A stretch of DNA of 50,964 nucleotides. It comes from an uncultured Eubacteriales bacterium. GTDB taxonomy: Bacteria; Bacillota; Clostridia; Lachnospirales; Lachnospiraceae. The position numbers and the translations under genes were made by a program. The notes beneath the pieces were generated by a model that saw nothing but the letters and a program-made list of their open reading frames with translations, was not told the origin of the DNA and did not search any database. Where the stretch lies: contig UQCD01000017.1 of NCBI GenBank assembly GCA_900539455.1, forward strand, positions 1 through 50,964. Reading direction: 5' to 3'. Every line of letters begins with the position of its first letter. Position 1 is the stretch's first letter. Below, one piece after another: positions 16,395 through 25,015 of this stretch.

Positions 16395-16832
16395 TTACAG
16401 AACCTTCATCATATACCTTGGTTTATATTCTATATATCCGTGTTTCGGATAAAAAGCATAAGATTCAAACCACTGCTCTTTTGGTGTCCCCAAATGTACT
16501 TTTGAAACAGCAATACCGTTTTCACGCATCCATAACTCTGCCGTATTAAGTAACTTTGAACCGATTCCCTTTCGTTTTAATGATGGTTTTATATAAAGCC
16601 TATGCAAAAATGCTTGATCTGTATCAGCAATTCTTGAACACCCAACACATCCGACTACCCTGTCATTTTCATCTATTGCAAGCCAAAACATATCATTGTA
16701 ATCAAGATAGTTTGCCTTAATATCAAGAAGGTCAGGATTTATAGTAGGTTTTCTCCCCAAAGCATCTTTTGCCTGTAAAACCATAAAAATCATATCATCA
16801 CGATAGATTTCTTCAAATTTAATAATTTTCAC
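16395..16832 (-). CDS. GNAT-family N-acetyltransferase
   Basis: 145 aa, single acetyltransferase domain. Acetyl-CoA loop LKRKGIGSKLLNTAELWMRE (R/QxxGxG/A) at about 93-112, preceded by the beta4 strand FLHRLYIKPS. Start is GTG 16832, 6 nt after AGGAGG. Substrate unknown. Confidence 0.9.
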   Translation of the reverse strand: MKIIKFEEIYRDDMIFMVLQAKDALGRKPTINPDLLDIKANYLDYNDMFWLAIDENDRVVGCVGCSRIADTDQAFLHRLYIKPSLKRKGIGSKLLNTAELWMRENGIAVSKVHLGTPKEQWFESYAFYPKHGYIEYKPRYMMKVL

Positions 16833-16955
16833 ACACGACCTCCTACTAATTCAAATTTTACATCACAATCAAGAGTTGAAATATAATATTGAATTTTCTG
16901 TTCATTTGCTACAAATTTTTTTGTAAAGCCATATATTGCAAACATTTTCACACTT

Positions 16956-18374
16956 TTACTTGTGTACTTTAGTCAATAGAACCACCGTCTCCACATGCAC
17001 CGTTTCCGGAAACATATCCACCGCGCACACTCTTTCCACCTTATACCCTCTCTCCTGCAACACCTCCAAATCCCTTGCCAGGCTCGTTGGCTTACACGAG
17101 ATATAAACCAGCTTATCTACCCCAAAGTCAATAATTTTTGAGAGTGCCTTTGGATTGATACCGTCACGAGGTGGGTCTAGTACGATTAAATCTGGCTTTT
17201 CTGCTATTTCATCGATTACCTTTAGCACATCACCTGCTATAAACTCACAGTTGTTTAGTTTATTAAGCTTTGCATTTTCTCTGGCTGCTTCTACAGCCTC
17301 CTCTATAATTTCAACGCCTACAACCTTTTTTGCTACAGGAGCAAGCATTTGTGCAATAGTTCCTGTTCCACTGTATAAGTCAAAAATTACCTTGTCCTTG
17401 GTTTCCCCCACATAACTTCTTGCTTTCTCGTAAAGCACCTCTGCTCCAAGAGAATTAGTCTGGAAGAAGGAGAAGGTAGAGATTTTAAACTCAAGTCCCA
17501 ATATGCTTTCTGTTATATAATCTCTTCCATATAAAACCTCAGCGTGGTCGCTTGCTACAGTATCTGCCAAGCCGTCATTAATAATGTGCAATACGCCCAC
17601 AACCTCTCCATCCAGGTCTAATGACAAAATCATATTTTTGTAGCTTTCCAGCATATCTGTCTTTGTCATACCCATACACTCATCAGCCTCAAAGTCTGAG
17701 GTTGTTACTAAGGCAACAAGTATTTCACCATTTTTAATGCTTCTTCTTACTAACAAATGCCTTAAATAGCCTGTATGCTTCATTTTATGATAAAAAGGAA
17801 TGTTTTTCTCTTTAAAAAATTTCAAAGTTCCCTCTACAATTCTATTATAATCAGCATTTACGATTTTACACTGATTTAATGATACTATGTCATAGAAGCT
17901 GCCCCTCTTATGAAGTCCTAAGGCTAATGGACCTCCCATATATTCATCACCAAAGGAAAACTCCATTTTATTTCTATAGCCCCATTCGTAAGGGCTGCCT
18001 AAAATCCCTTCAAATTCGTAATCATCCTTAATTACCTTATCTACAATATCCTTTACCAGCCCCATTTTTATATCCTTTTGTGTGTCATAATCAAATTCCT
18101 GATATGTACAGCCGCCACAAAGGCTGAAGTGTGGGCATAGCGGAGCCTTTGTCTGGTTTGGTGCTTTCTCTATTACCTCAACCAAACGGCCTTCGCCCTT
18201 GCCATGTCTTTTCTTAGAAAGAACAAATTTAACAACCTGCTCCTTCATTGCACCCTTTACTACAACATTAGTTTTTACTACGCCTTCTGGTGTATCTTCT
18301 ACATATTCAATAATTCCCTTATTAGGAAATTCATATTTTATAACTTTTCCTATATATTCAGTGCCTTTTTTCAT
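16956..18374 (-). CDS. rlmD: 23S rRNA (uracil-C5)-methyltransferase, RlmD/RlmCD family
   Basis: 472 aa. An N-terminal TRAM-like RNA-binding domain (1-65) is followed by an iron-sulfur cysteine cluster (CPHFSLCGGCTYQ about 80-92), the SAM-binding motif DLYSGTGTIAQML (about 330), DPPRDGI and the catalytic cysteine in YISCKPTSLARDL. Methylates a uridine in 23S rRNA to m5U. Length fits the family. Ends 9 bp before... downstream gene order is reversed: the membrane gene 18384-18788 lies just upstream, likely in the same operon. Confidence 0.93.
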   Translation of the reverse strand: MKKGTEYIGKVIKYEFPNKGIIEYVEDTPEGVVKTNVVVKGAMKEQVVKFVLSKKRHGKGEGRLVEVIEKAPNQTKAPLCPHFSLCGGCTYQEFDYDTQKDIKMGLVKDIVDKVIKDDYEFEGILGSPYEWGYRNKMEFSFGDEYMGGPLALGLHKRGSFYDIVSLNQCKIVNADYNRIVEGTLKFFKEKNIPFYHKMKHTGYLRHLLVRRSIKNGEILVALVTTSDFEADECMGMTKTDMLESYKNMILSLDLDGEVVGVLHIINDGLADTVASDHAEVLYGRDYITESILGLEFKISTFSFFQTNSLGAEVLYEKARSYVGETKDKVIFDLYSGTGTIAQMLAPVAKKVVGVEIIEEAVEAARENAKLNKLNNCEFIAGDVLKVIDEIAEKPDLIVLDPPRDGINPKALSKIIDFGVDKLVYISCKPTSLARDLEVLQERGYKVERVCAVDMFPETVHVETVVLLTKVHK

Positions 18375-18383
18375 AATATCTCC

Positions 18384-18788
18384 TTACTTATCCTTCTTAT
18401 CTGTTCCAAATAATATTCTAAGACATAGTGCTGCACCAATAAAAATCATTAATATTGGTAAAATAAAATTAAAGAAGTTGCTATTGTTGTAGCTTAGTCT
18501 GACCGAACTAATAATAGCAAGTAAAATTATAAGCACTGCTAATCCAGAAACAACCTTTGGCCATATTCTATCTGGGAATATTACCATTAATACTACACCT
18601 ATAATGAGCGGAATTATAATCATTCCCGTAGGAACACCGCTTCCCATAATTCCCCAAAAATCCACTCTTCCACCGAAAAATGATGAGGATACTGATACCT
18701 GTGAAAAAAACAAATATAGTCCTGCAACAGTAAGCACCATTCCTAATATTAATAAAGCTAAATCTCTTCCTGGATTATCTTTTTTCAT
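18384..18788 (-). CDS. Small integral membrane protein
   Basis: About 134 aa with four transmembrane segments and a charged C-terminus (FGTDKKDK). Start 18788 follows GGAGG by 6 nt; the frame reaching 18824 lacks an RBS. Stops 9 bp before the rRNA methyltransferase start, so the two are probably cotranscribed. No family recognised. Confidence 0.7.
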   Translation of the reverse strand: MKKDNPGRDLALLILGMVLTVAGLYLFFSQVSVSSSFFGGRVDFWGIMGSGVPTGMIIIPLIIGVVLMVIFPDRIWPKVVSGLAVLIILLAIISSVRLSYNNSNFFNFILPILMIFIGAALCLRILFGTDKKDK

Positions 18789-18832
18789 TTTCTGCCTCCG
18801 TAAATTTACTGTAAAATAAATCAATATTTATG

Positions 18833-20101
18833 TTAATTCCAATTAACCATAAATGTAACCCTTCTAAAATCATATTTTCCATTGCCACCACAAGTGTATT
18901 TTACTTTATTTGCATAACCATCTCCATACTGCTTTACACCATTATTTAATATAGTGAATATGTCACCACTAAAATACTGTTCTGTGTTTTTCTTTGGGCA
19001 TTGTATATCTACTACATAGCTGGATTGCTTTCCTGCTGCCTTTATGGCACTATATACCTTATTTGAAAAATCATTTGCATTTGATATGTAGCCGCTGGTT
19101 TTCTCATACTTTGCAGAGGTACATACCCTAGGTGGATTTTTCGCTGTATGGTCCATATACATAATTGAATCCGGTATAAGATAATAAGCATACGAAAGAT
19201 TTGCACCTTTTTTACATTCATCCTCTGATATGCTATCTATTATAGGGTCATCCCAGGTAGTGTCAATTTGATACCATTGCCCATCTACACATACTACATT
19301 CCAGGCGTGGGATATGCTTTGACCTGCCGAGGTACCTGTTCCATATACCATTTCACACTTAATGCCTGCTTCATCACAAAGTGCCTTAAATCCCAAAGCA
19401 TAGCCTTGACAGACCGCAACCTTGTTTATAAGTGCTCCCTTTGCAGTGTATATATCGTAATTGTCACTTATTTCGTATCTAACTGTCTTTATAATATAGT
19501 CATGTATTGCTCTTACCTTTTGCTCCTGATTCATATTGTTTGTAATAATAGCTGCAACTATTTTTTTAGCAGCCACATTTACATCATCCGAAGCCTGAAC
19601 AATACTATTGCTATTAGTATTTGCCACTGTAGTTGTTGGCTGTACAGCCTTTGTAGTAGGCTGCGGCACATTATTTGCTGCCTTAGTAGTTTCATTAGCT
19701 GCATTAGTGGCAGCCTTAGTCTGGCTTTGTTTTGTAGTATTTTCTACATTTTTCCTAGTATTGTCATCACTGTTATTTCCATCAGCCTTTTTGGAAGTAG
19801 TCGCACTATTATTGTCATTTGACTTAGAAATAGTCGTACTATCATTGCCATTCTTTTTGGTTGTACTGGTCTTTTCTAAATCTAAGTCTTTATCTTCATT
19901 TTTTTGATTTTCACTATTGTTTTCTGTGACCTTATCTATTTGCCTGGTATTTTGCGTTAATTCAGCTTCTATACTGCCATCATTCTCACTTACCCTTTGT
20001 TTTTCCCCACACCCACAGGCAGTAATCGACAGTGCTAAGCCTATAGCTGTAACTAATAATCTTATTTTTTTCTTATTTGCCAAAAATATATTTTTTCTCA
20101 T
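18833..20101 (-). CDS. Transglutaminase-like lipoprotein
   Basis: 422 aa. The signal peptide ends in the lipobox SITACGC (about 26-32). Residues 40-165 are a Thr/Asn/Lys-rich low-complexity linker that would cross the cell wall. A transglutaminase core follows: VAVCQGYALGFKALCDEAG (nucleophile Cys), ISHAWNVVCVDG (His) and YQIDTTWDDP (Asp). A C-terminal domain (about 335-422) is unrecognised. Such proteins act outside the cell, often as peptidases or peptidoglycan-linked enzymes. Monocistronic. Confidence 0.88.
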   Translation of the reverse strand: MRKNIFLANKKKIRLLVTAIGLALSITACGCGEKQRVSENDGSIEAELTQNTRQIDKVTENNSENQKNEDKDLDLEKTSTTKKNGNDSTTISKSNDNNSATTSKKADGNNSDDNTRKNVENTTKQSQTKAATNAANETTKAANNVPQPTTKAVQPTTTVANTNSNSIVQASDDVNVAAKKIVAAIITNNMNQEQKVRAIHDYIIKTVRYEISDNYDIYTAKGALINKVAVCQGYALGFKALCDEAGIKCEMVYGTGTSAGQSISHAWNVVCVDGQWYQIDTTWDDPIIDSISEDECKKGANLSYAYYLIPDSIMYMDHTAKNPPRVCTSAKYEKTSGYISNANDFSNKVYSAIKAAGKQSSYVVDIQCPKKNTEQYFSGDIFTILNNGVKQYGDGYANKVKYTCGGNGKYDFRRVTFMVNWN

Positions 20102-20201
20102 GTTCTACCTCTCCTTCATACTATCTGTGTATTGTAGAACTTACATTATAAAGTATTTTTAAATATGCTTTCTTTTAGTCTTTTAATAATTGTCTTTTAT
20201 C

Positions 20202-20239
20202 TAAAAAGGCACCTGCGCCTTATAGCGGCGTAAGTGCCT
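20202..20239 (-). terminator. Terminator after the small acidic membrane protein gene
   Basis: AGGCAC (20207-20212) with GTGCCT (20234-20239), continued by GCGCC/GGCG inside. TTTTTAG follows on the minus strand. Confidence 0.8.
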
Positions 20240-20255
20240 CTTGGATTACTCAAAC

Positions 20256-20498
20256 CTATTCAGCAAAATCATCTTCAAAGAAGTCATCATCAAAATCGTC
20301 ATCTTCAAAATCATCGAATTCATCATACTTCTTGTTTGAGAAGCATTTGTATAATGCAAAGCTGATACCTGCAACTGCTAATACAGATGCAACTATAGCA
20401 ACTATCCACCATACTTTATTGCATTTTTCTTCTTTTTCTTTTTTTCCCATTAATTCTCCCAACTTTGTTGCTGCAATTAATTCTTCAACTTTATTCAT
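20256..20498 (-). CDS. Small single-pass membrane protein with acidic tail
   Basis: 80 aa. An N-terminal helix with a KKEKEEK run, one transmembrane segment (VWWIVAIVASVLAVAGISFAL, shown here by its ends at about 29-50) and a C-terminus almost entirely Asp/Glu/Phe (residues 59-80). RBS GAAAGG is present. Found widely in Lachnospiraceae as a hypothetical protein; function unknown. Followed by its own terminator, downstream of nothing else. Confidence 0.75.
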   Translation of the reverse strand: MNKVEELIAATKLGELMGKKEKEEKCNKVWWIVAIVASVLAVAGISFALYKCFSNKKYDEFDDFEDDDFDDDFFEDDFAE

Positions 20499-20592
20499 AT
20501 TTTTTCCCTTTCTTTATAATATATATTATCACTTCATAGTGACATGTACATAGTTTTCACAGCAATAGTATAACATATTTAATGAATTAATA

Positions 20593-22836
20593 CTACACTT
20601 TTTTAAGTTTTGCAAAAGATGCAAACATTCTTTTTTGACCAGCAGTTTCAAAATTTACAAGCACCTCAAAATCTCTGCCAGCATCATCTATTGATAATAC
20701 CTTTCCAACGCCAAATTTCATATGCTTTACAGTATCACCTACTCCATATTCCAATGAGGTATTGTCAGTTTTTCTTTTATCAAAGGCGTTGCTGCTTAAA
20801 AGCTCGCTGGCAGACATAGATTTCTTTCCAAAACCACCTGACGAACTTCCAAAGCCTCCACTTCTGCCAAAACCACTTATGGCACTAGCCTTTGTAGGCA
20901 TTTTCTTTTTTTCTTCGCCTAAAAGCTCGGTTGGTATTTCAGATAAAAATCTGGATGGCTTGTTGTATTGCTGTTCACCTCTTACAACTCTCATTTTTGC
21001 AAGACTCATGTTAAGCTTCTTCATTGCTCTGGTAATTGCAACATAACAAAGCCTTCTTTCCTCTTCAATATCAGAAGGGTCATCTGAATTTATGGACATA
21101 TAGCTCGGGAATAAGCCCTCCTCCATACCACACAAGTAAACATTAGGAAATTCCAAGCCCTTTGCACTATGAATAGTCATTAATACTACATAATCTGCAT
21201 TTGAATCCATTGAGTCAATGTCTGCTACCAGAGCCACTTCTTCTAAAAATTCTGATAATGAAGGCTCATCAACACCAGTTTCATAATCTACCAGCTTTGA
21301 AACAAGTTCGTCAATATTTCCAATTCTGTCCTTTGCTTCATCAGTATTTTCTGCTTCCAGCTCTTTTACATACCCTGTCTGCTTAATAATGTATTCCATA
21401 ATTTCTTTAAGAGAGCTTCCATCAGCTAGTAGGCTTCTAGTTACTCTTATAGTATTAACAAATTCATTAATCTTACTAAGTGCCCTTCCAAGTCCAGGTA
21501 TTCTGTCAGCCTCCATACAGGCATCGAAAAAGCTAATGCCGCCAAAATCGGCATATTGCTGGATTTTATCAATACTTGTAAGACCTATTCCTCTTTTTGG
21601 AACATTAATTATACGCTTAACTGCCAGATCATCCCTACCATTATCAACTGTTTTTAAATAACACAGCATATCCTTAATTTCTTTTCTTTGGTAGAAATTA
21701 ACACCACCTACAAGCCTATAAGGTATATTAAGTGCCACAAGTCTTTCTTCTATTACACGGGACTGAGCATTAGTTCTGTAAAGGCAGGCATTGCTGTTAT
21801 AGGTACATTCTCCTGCTGCCACATTTTTTGCAATATCTCTTGCAATAGCATCTGCCTCCTCATATCCATTTTCGTAAATATTAAGAGCTATCTTTTCTCC
21901 ATCGTCCTTATCTGTCCACAATGCTTTATTTTTTCTTTCTCTATTATTTTTAATAACTGCATTGGCAGCATTTAAAATATTAGAGGTAGAACGGTAATTT
22001 TGCTCCAGTTTAATAACTGTAGCATCCTCAAATACCTTTTCAAAGTTTAAAATATTTTTGATATTTGCACCACGGAATTTGTAAATAGACTGGTCATCAT
22101 CACCTACTACACACAAATTTCTATACTTCATAGCCAACTGGCTAATAAGCTTAAACTGAACTGTATTTGTATCCTGATACTCATCTACCATTATATACTT
22201 TAATCTGTTTTGATATGACTCCAGCACATCTGGACATTTGTCAAACAGCTCTACTGTCTTTACCAATAAATCATCAAAATCTAATGCGTTATTTTTTCTA
22301 AGTGCAGCTTGATACTCCACATAAGCATTGGCAATCTGCTTGGTATGAAAGTCATTGGCCTCTCTCATATACCTTTCTGGAGAAATCATTTCATTTTTTG
22401 CACTGGAAATATATGATAGTATCGTTTTCTCCTTCAAATTTTTTGTATCTATATTTAATCTTTTACAAACATCCTTCATGACATTTTTCATGTCATCAGT
22501 ATCATATATTGTAAAATTAGAATCATAGCCTATTCTATCTATATACCTTCTAAGTATTTTTACACAGGAAGAATGGAATGTACTTACCCAAATATGTTCT
22601 GAGCCAAATCCTACAAGATTGTCTATTCTTTCCTTCATTTCTCCTGCTGCTTTATTTGTAAATGTAATAGCCATAATATTCCATGGGTTTACACCTTTTT
22701 CTTCAATCAAATACGCTATTCTGTGTGTTATTACTCTAGTTTTACCTGAGCCTGCGCCTGCTAATATTAACACAGGACCTTCTGTGGTAAACACACCCTT
22801 TTGCTGCTGCTCATTCAGTGTATCGTATATACTCAT
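20593..22836 (-). CDS. pcrA: ATP-dependent DNA helicase PcrA (UvrD/Rep family)
   Basis: About 747 aa, full superfamily 1A helicase. Q-motif and Walker A LAGAGSGKTRVIT (motif I), FTNKAAGEMKERI (Ia), DEYQDTN (II), GDDDQSIYKFRGA (III), LEQNYRST (IV), LMTIHSAKGLEF (V) and YVAITRA (VI). The C-terminal tail is Gly/Ser-rich followed by a Tudor-like domain (GVGDTVKHMKFGVGKVLSID), as in PcrA. Start 22836 chosen for AGGAG 5 nt upstream. Works in repair and replication-fork processing. Confidence 0.96.
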   Translation of the reverse strand: MSIYDTLNEQQQKGVFTTEGPVLILAGAGSGKTRVITHRIAYLIEEKGVNPWNIMAITFTNKAAGEMKERIDNLVGFGSEHIWVSTFHSSCVKILRRYIDRIGYDSNFTIYDTDDMKNVMKDVCKRLNIDTKNLKEKTILSYISSAKNEMISPERYMREANDFHTKQIANAYVEYQAALRKNNALDFDDLLVKTVELFDKCPDVLESYQNRLKYIMVDEYQDTNTVQFKLISQLAMKYRNLCVVGDDDQSIYKFRGANIKNILNFEKVFEDATVIKLEQNYRSTSNILNAANAVIKNNRERKNKALWTDKDDGEKIALNIYENGYEEADAIARDIAKNVAAGECTYNSNACLYRTNAQSRVIEERLVALNIPYRLVGGVNFYQRKEIKDMLCYLKTVDNGRDDLAVKRIINVPKRGIGLTSIDKIQQYADFGGISFFDACMEADRIPGLGRALSKINEFVNTIRVTRSLLADGSSLKEIMEYIIKQTGYVKELEAENTDEAKDRIGNIDELVSKLVDYETGVDEPSLSEFLEEVALVADIDSMDSNADYVVLMTIHSAKGLEFPNVYLCGMEEGLFPSYMSINSDDPSDIEEERRLCYVAITRAMKKLNMSLAKMRVVRGEQQYNKPSRFLSEIPTELLGEEKKKMPTKASAISGFGRSGGFGSSSGGFGKKSMSASELLSSNAFDKRKTDNTSLEYGVGDTVKHMKFGVGKVLSIDDAGRDFEVLVNFETAGQKRMFASFAKLKKV

Positions 22837-22856
22837 ATTGCTCCTTAGGCAAGTTA

Positions 22857-22880
22857 AGAGAGTGGATAAATCCACTCTCT
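22857..22880. promoter_or_regulatory. 11-bp perfect hairpin in the pcrA leader
   Basis: AGAGAGTGGAT (22857-22867) and ATCCACTCTCT (22870-22880) with a 2-nt loop, ending 12 nt before the pcrA RBS. There is no U-tract on the minus strand, so it is not a simple terminator. It may influence pcrA translation or mRNA stability, or mark the end of upstream transcription. Confidence 0.4.
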
Positions 22881-22998
22881 TTACTGCTCTTTACATCTAA
22901 ATTTTATATAACAAAATTAATATATCTATCTTATATATATCTAAATCCAAGTAAATATCCTTACATTACTGATACTAAAATAGATTTTATGAACTAAC

Positions 22999-23988
22999 TT
23001 ATTGTGTCAATTTTGTTCCACAATTTCCGCAGAACTTATTACCATTTGTAGGTGTTCCACAATTTGGACAAAACTTAGGTGGTTCTACCGGAAGGGAGCC
23101 CTGAGCCTGCTGTGGCTGACCCATATTATTCATGGCACCAGACATCTGATTAACCATCTGCTGACCCATCATCATGCCCATTTGCATTCCAGCCATTTGA
23201 GAAGCCATATTTCCCATATTGCTTCCACCATTGCCACCCTTAGCCATTGAATCTAACATACTCATTTGAGCATATCTATTCATATCACCCACCATCGACT
23301 GGCCGGCTGCCTTCTTCTGCATTGCCTGAACCTCTTCTGGATAAGAAAAGCTCTGAATAGCAAAGCCTGTAATAGATATACCTATTTTGTATATTTCCAT
23401 ATCCAGATCTTCTCTAATACCTTTTGAAATATCATAAGCATTTGCCTGTAGGTTAAACATATCCTTGCCCTCTTTTGAAATCCATTTCATAAGAAGCTGG
23501 TCTAATAAGGCAACAACTCTTTCCCTAACATCTTCAACTGTAAACATCTGCTTAATACCTGCAACCTTATCAATAAGTGCAGCTCTATCAGAAATTTTAC
23601 AATTAAAGGTACCAAATGCTCTAATAGGCATACCACCCGGAAGGTTTGGAGCAGGAATACTAATAGCATTCTTTGTACCCCATCTTACAGTAAATTCCTT
23701 TGTATTTATAAAAAGAACCTCTGCTCTAATACCTGAGTTAAAACCAAACTTAAATCCCTTTAATGATGAAAGGAATGGTATGATCTGTGACTCAATATCA
23801 AAACTGCCTTCGTCCTCGAAAATACCTTCTACCTTACCATTGTACATAAAGATTGCATCTTGACCAGGTCTGATAATAAGACGGCTTCCCTTTTTGATTT
23901 CGTCATTGTTCCATTTCCAGAACATAACATCATCTCTAGTTTCCTGCCATTCAACTACATTAGATAATTGATTACTGAAAAGTCCCAT
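22999..23988 (-). CDS. SPFH-domain protein with C-terminal zinc ribbon (YdjI-like)
   Basis: 329 aa. The N-terminal two thirds is an SPFH/'virion core protein'-like domain (GSRLIIRPGQDAIF, VAGIKQMFTVEDVRERVVAL). A Met/Gly/Gln-rich linker (about 235-300) follows, then a zinc ribbon CPNCGTPTNGNKFCGNCG. This matches B. subtilis YdjI, which works with the PspA homologue at membranes under stress. The PspA gene is directly upstream (22-bp gap), supporting that pairing. Confidence 0.85.
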   Translation of the reverse strand: MGLFSNQLSNVVEWQETRDDVMFWKWNNDEIKKGSRLIIRPGQDAIFMYNGKVEGIFEDEGSFDIESQIIPFLSSLKGFKFGFNSGIRAEVLFINTKEFTVRWGTKNAISIPAPNLPGGMPIRAFGTFNCKISDRAALIDKVAGIKQMFTVEDVRERVVALLDQLLMKWISKEGKDMFNLQANAYDISKGIREDLDMEIYKIGISITGFAIQSFSYPEEVQAMQKKAAGQSMVGDMNRYAQMSMLDSMAKGGNGGSNMGNMASQMAGMQMGMMMGQQMVNQMSGAMNNMGQPQQAQGSLPVEPPKFCPNCGTPTNGNKFCGNCGTKLTQ

Positions 23989-24010
23989 TTTCTAGCTCTC
24001 TTTCTATATA

Positions 24011-24697
24011 CTATTTACCAAGTGATGCTTTAAGTGCTGCTAATTCATCATCAACCTCTGGTGATGTTGTAGATGTATTTTCATACTTAGCTGCAAGATT
24101 TTCTACATTTGCATCCTCTGAAGAAGCATTAAGCTCAGCCATAGCATTTGCCTGGTCTAACATCTTATCTGCCCTTGCTTCCATTCTGGCAAATGCTGAC
24201 ATATTGTTTTCTGCACCAGCAACACTTGAACCCATCTTGTTGATTCTTTCCTGTGTCTTCGCTACTGCAATCTTAGCCTTAATAGCATCTTTTCTAGAAT
24301 TTAATTCATTTATATCTTTTACAAGCTTGTCGTGCATCTGACGCATCTTTGTTGCGTTTGCTGCTGCCAAATCATATGCCTGCTGTAATGCAGCCTGTTT
24401 TTCTACTAACTGATTTTTCTTTACAAGGAACTGACGAGCATCTTCATCGTTTCCGGCCTCTACAGCCTTAACAGCGTAATTCTGATATTTTGTAACTTCG
24501 GCGTTACATTCATCAAGCTCTCTCTTTGCTCTTGTTTCTTCTGCCATAATAGCAGCGGTTTCAGCCTTAACCTTTCCCAAATCGCTTTCCAAATTTCTTA
24601 AATATTGGTCAATCATCTTTTCTGGATCCTCACACTTATCTAAAAGTGCATTGATGTTTGCTGACATAATGTCTTTAAATCTTGAAATAATTCCCAT
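24011..24697 (-). CDS. PspA/IM30-family membrane-stress protein
   Basis: 228 aa, almost all coiled coil. Starts GIISRFKDIMSANINALLDK with the PspA amphipathic N-terminal helix, then CEDPEKMIDQYLR, the family signature. PspA/IM30 coats damaged membranes in ESCRT-III-like assemblies. First gene of a two-gene operon with the SPFH protein. Promoter ATGACA-N17-TATAAT is at 24749-24777. Confidence 0.92.
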   Translation of the reverse strand: MGIISRFKDIMSANINALLDKCEDPEKMIDQYLRNLESDLGKVKAETAAIMAEETRAKRELDECNAEVTKYQNYAVKAVEAGNDEDARQFLVKKNQLVEKQAALQQAYDLAAANATKMRQMHDKLVKDINELNSRKDAIKAKIAVAKTQERINKMGSSVAGAENNMSAFARMEARADKMLDQANAMAELNASSEDANVENLAAKYENTSTTSPEVDDELAALKASLGK

Positions 24698-24748
24698 AAT
24701 GGCAAATCCTCCTTTTATTTCATATGTAACATTTAACTTACACCTGAG

Positions 24749-24777
24749 ATTATACTATATGCTTAAAAATTTGTCAT
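24749..24777 (-). promoter_or_regulatory. Promoter of the pspA-SPFH operon
   Basis: ATGACA (24772-24777), 17-bp spacer, TATAAT (24749-24754) on the minus strand, 52 bp before the pspA start. Confidence 0.6.
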
Positions 24778-24933
24778 TAATTTTGCGTGAATATTCGATT
24801 TTATTGTGTGAATTTAATATAAGTATATTGTATAAAAATACATTTAATTTATAATTTTAAGGCTATCTGCCTATTTATGGCTGTTTTATTAAATCTGTCC
24901 CTGCCCCTGCCCAATCTTGTCATAGCTAAATTA

Positions 24934-24962
24934 TTGACTTGTAAGAGCAGATACCATAAAAT
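24934..24962 (+). promoter_or_regulatory. Promoter of the galactanase gene
   Basis: TTGACT (24934-24939), 17-bp spacer, TAAAAT (24957-24962), 54 bp before the ATG of the GH53 gene. The rest of the 318-bp divergent gap holds a CCCTGCCCCTGCCC stretch at about 24897-24912 of unknown meaning. Confidence 0.6.
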
Positions 24963-25015
24963 TAAATTATCAAATACCAGTTAATTCTACATTTTTTTAT
25001 TATAGTGAGGTTTTT

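Noticed and set aside
19268..19907. Plus-strand ORFs opposite the transglutaminase gene
   Set aside because: They arise from the Thr/Asn-rich linker read backwards and have no RBS.
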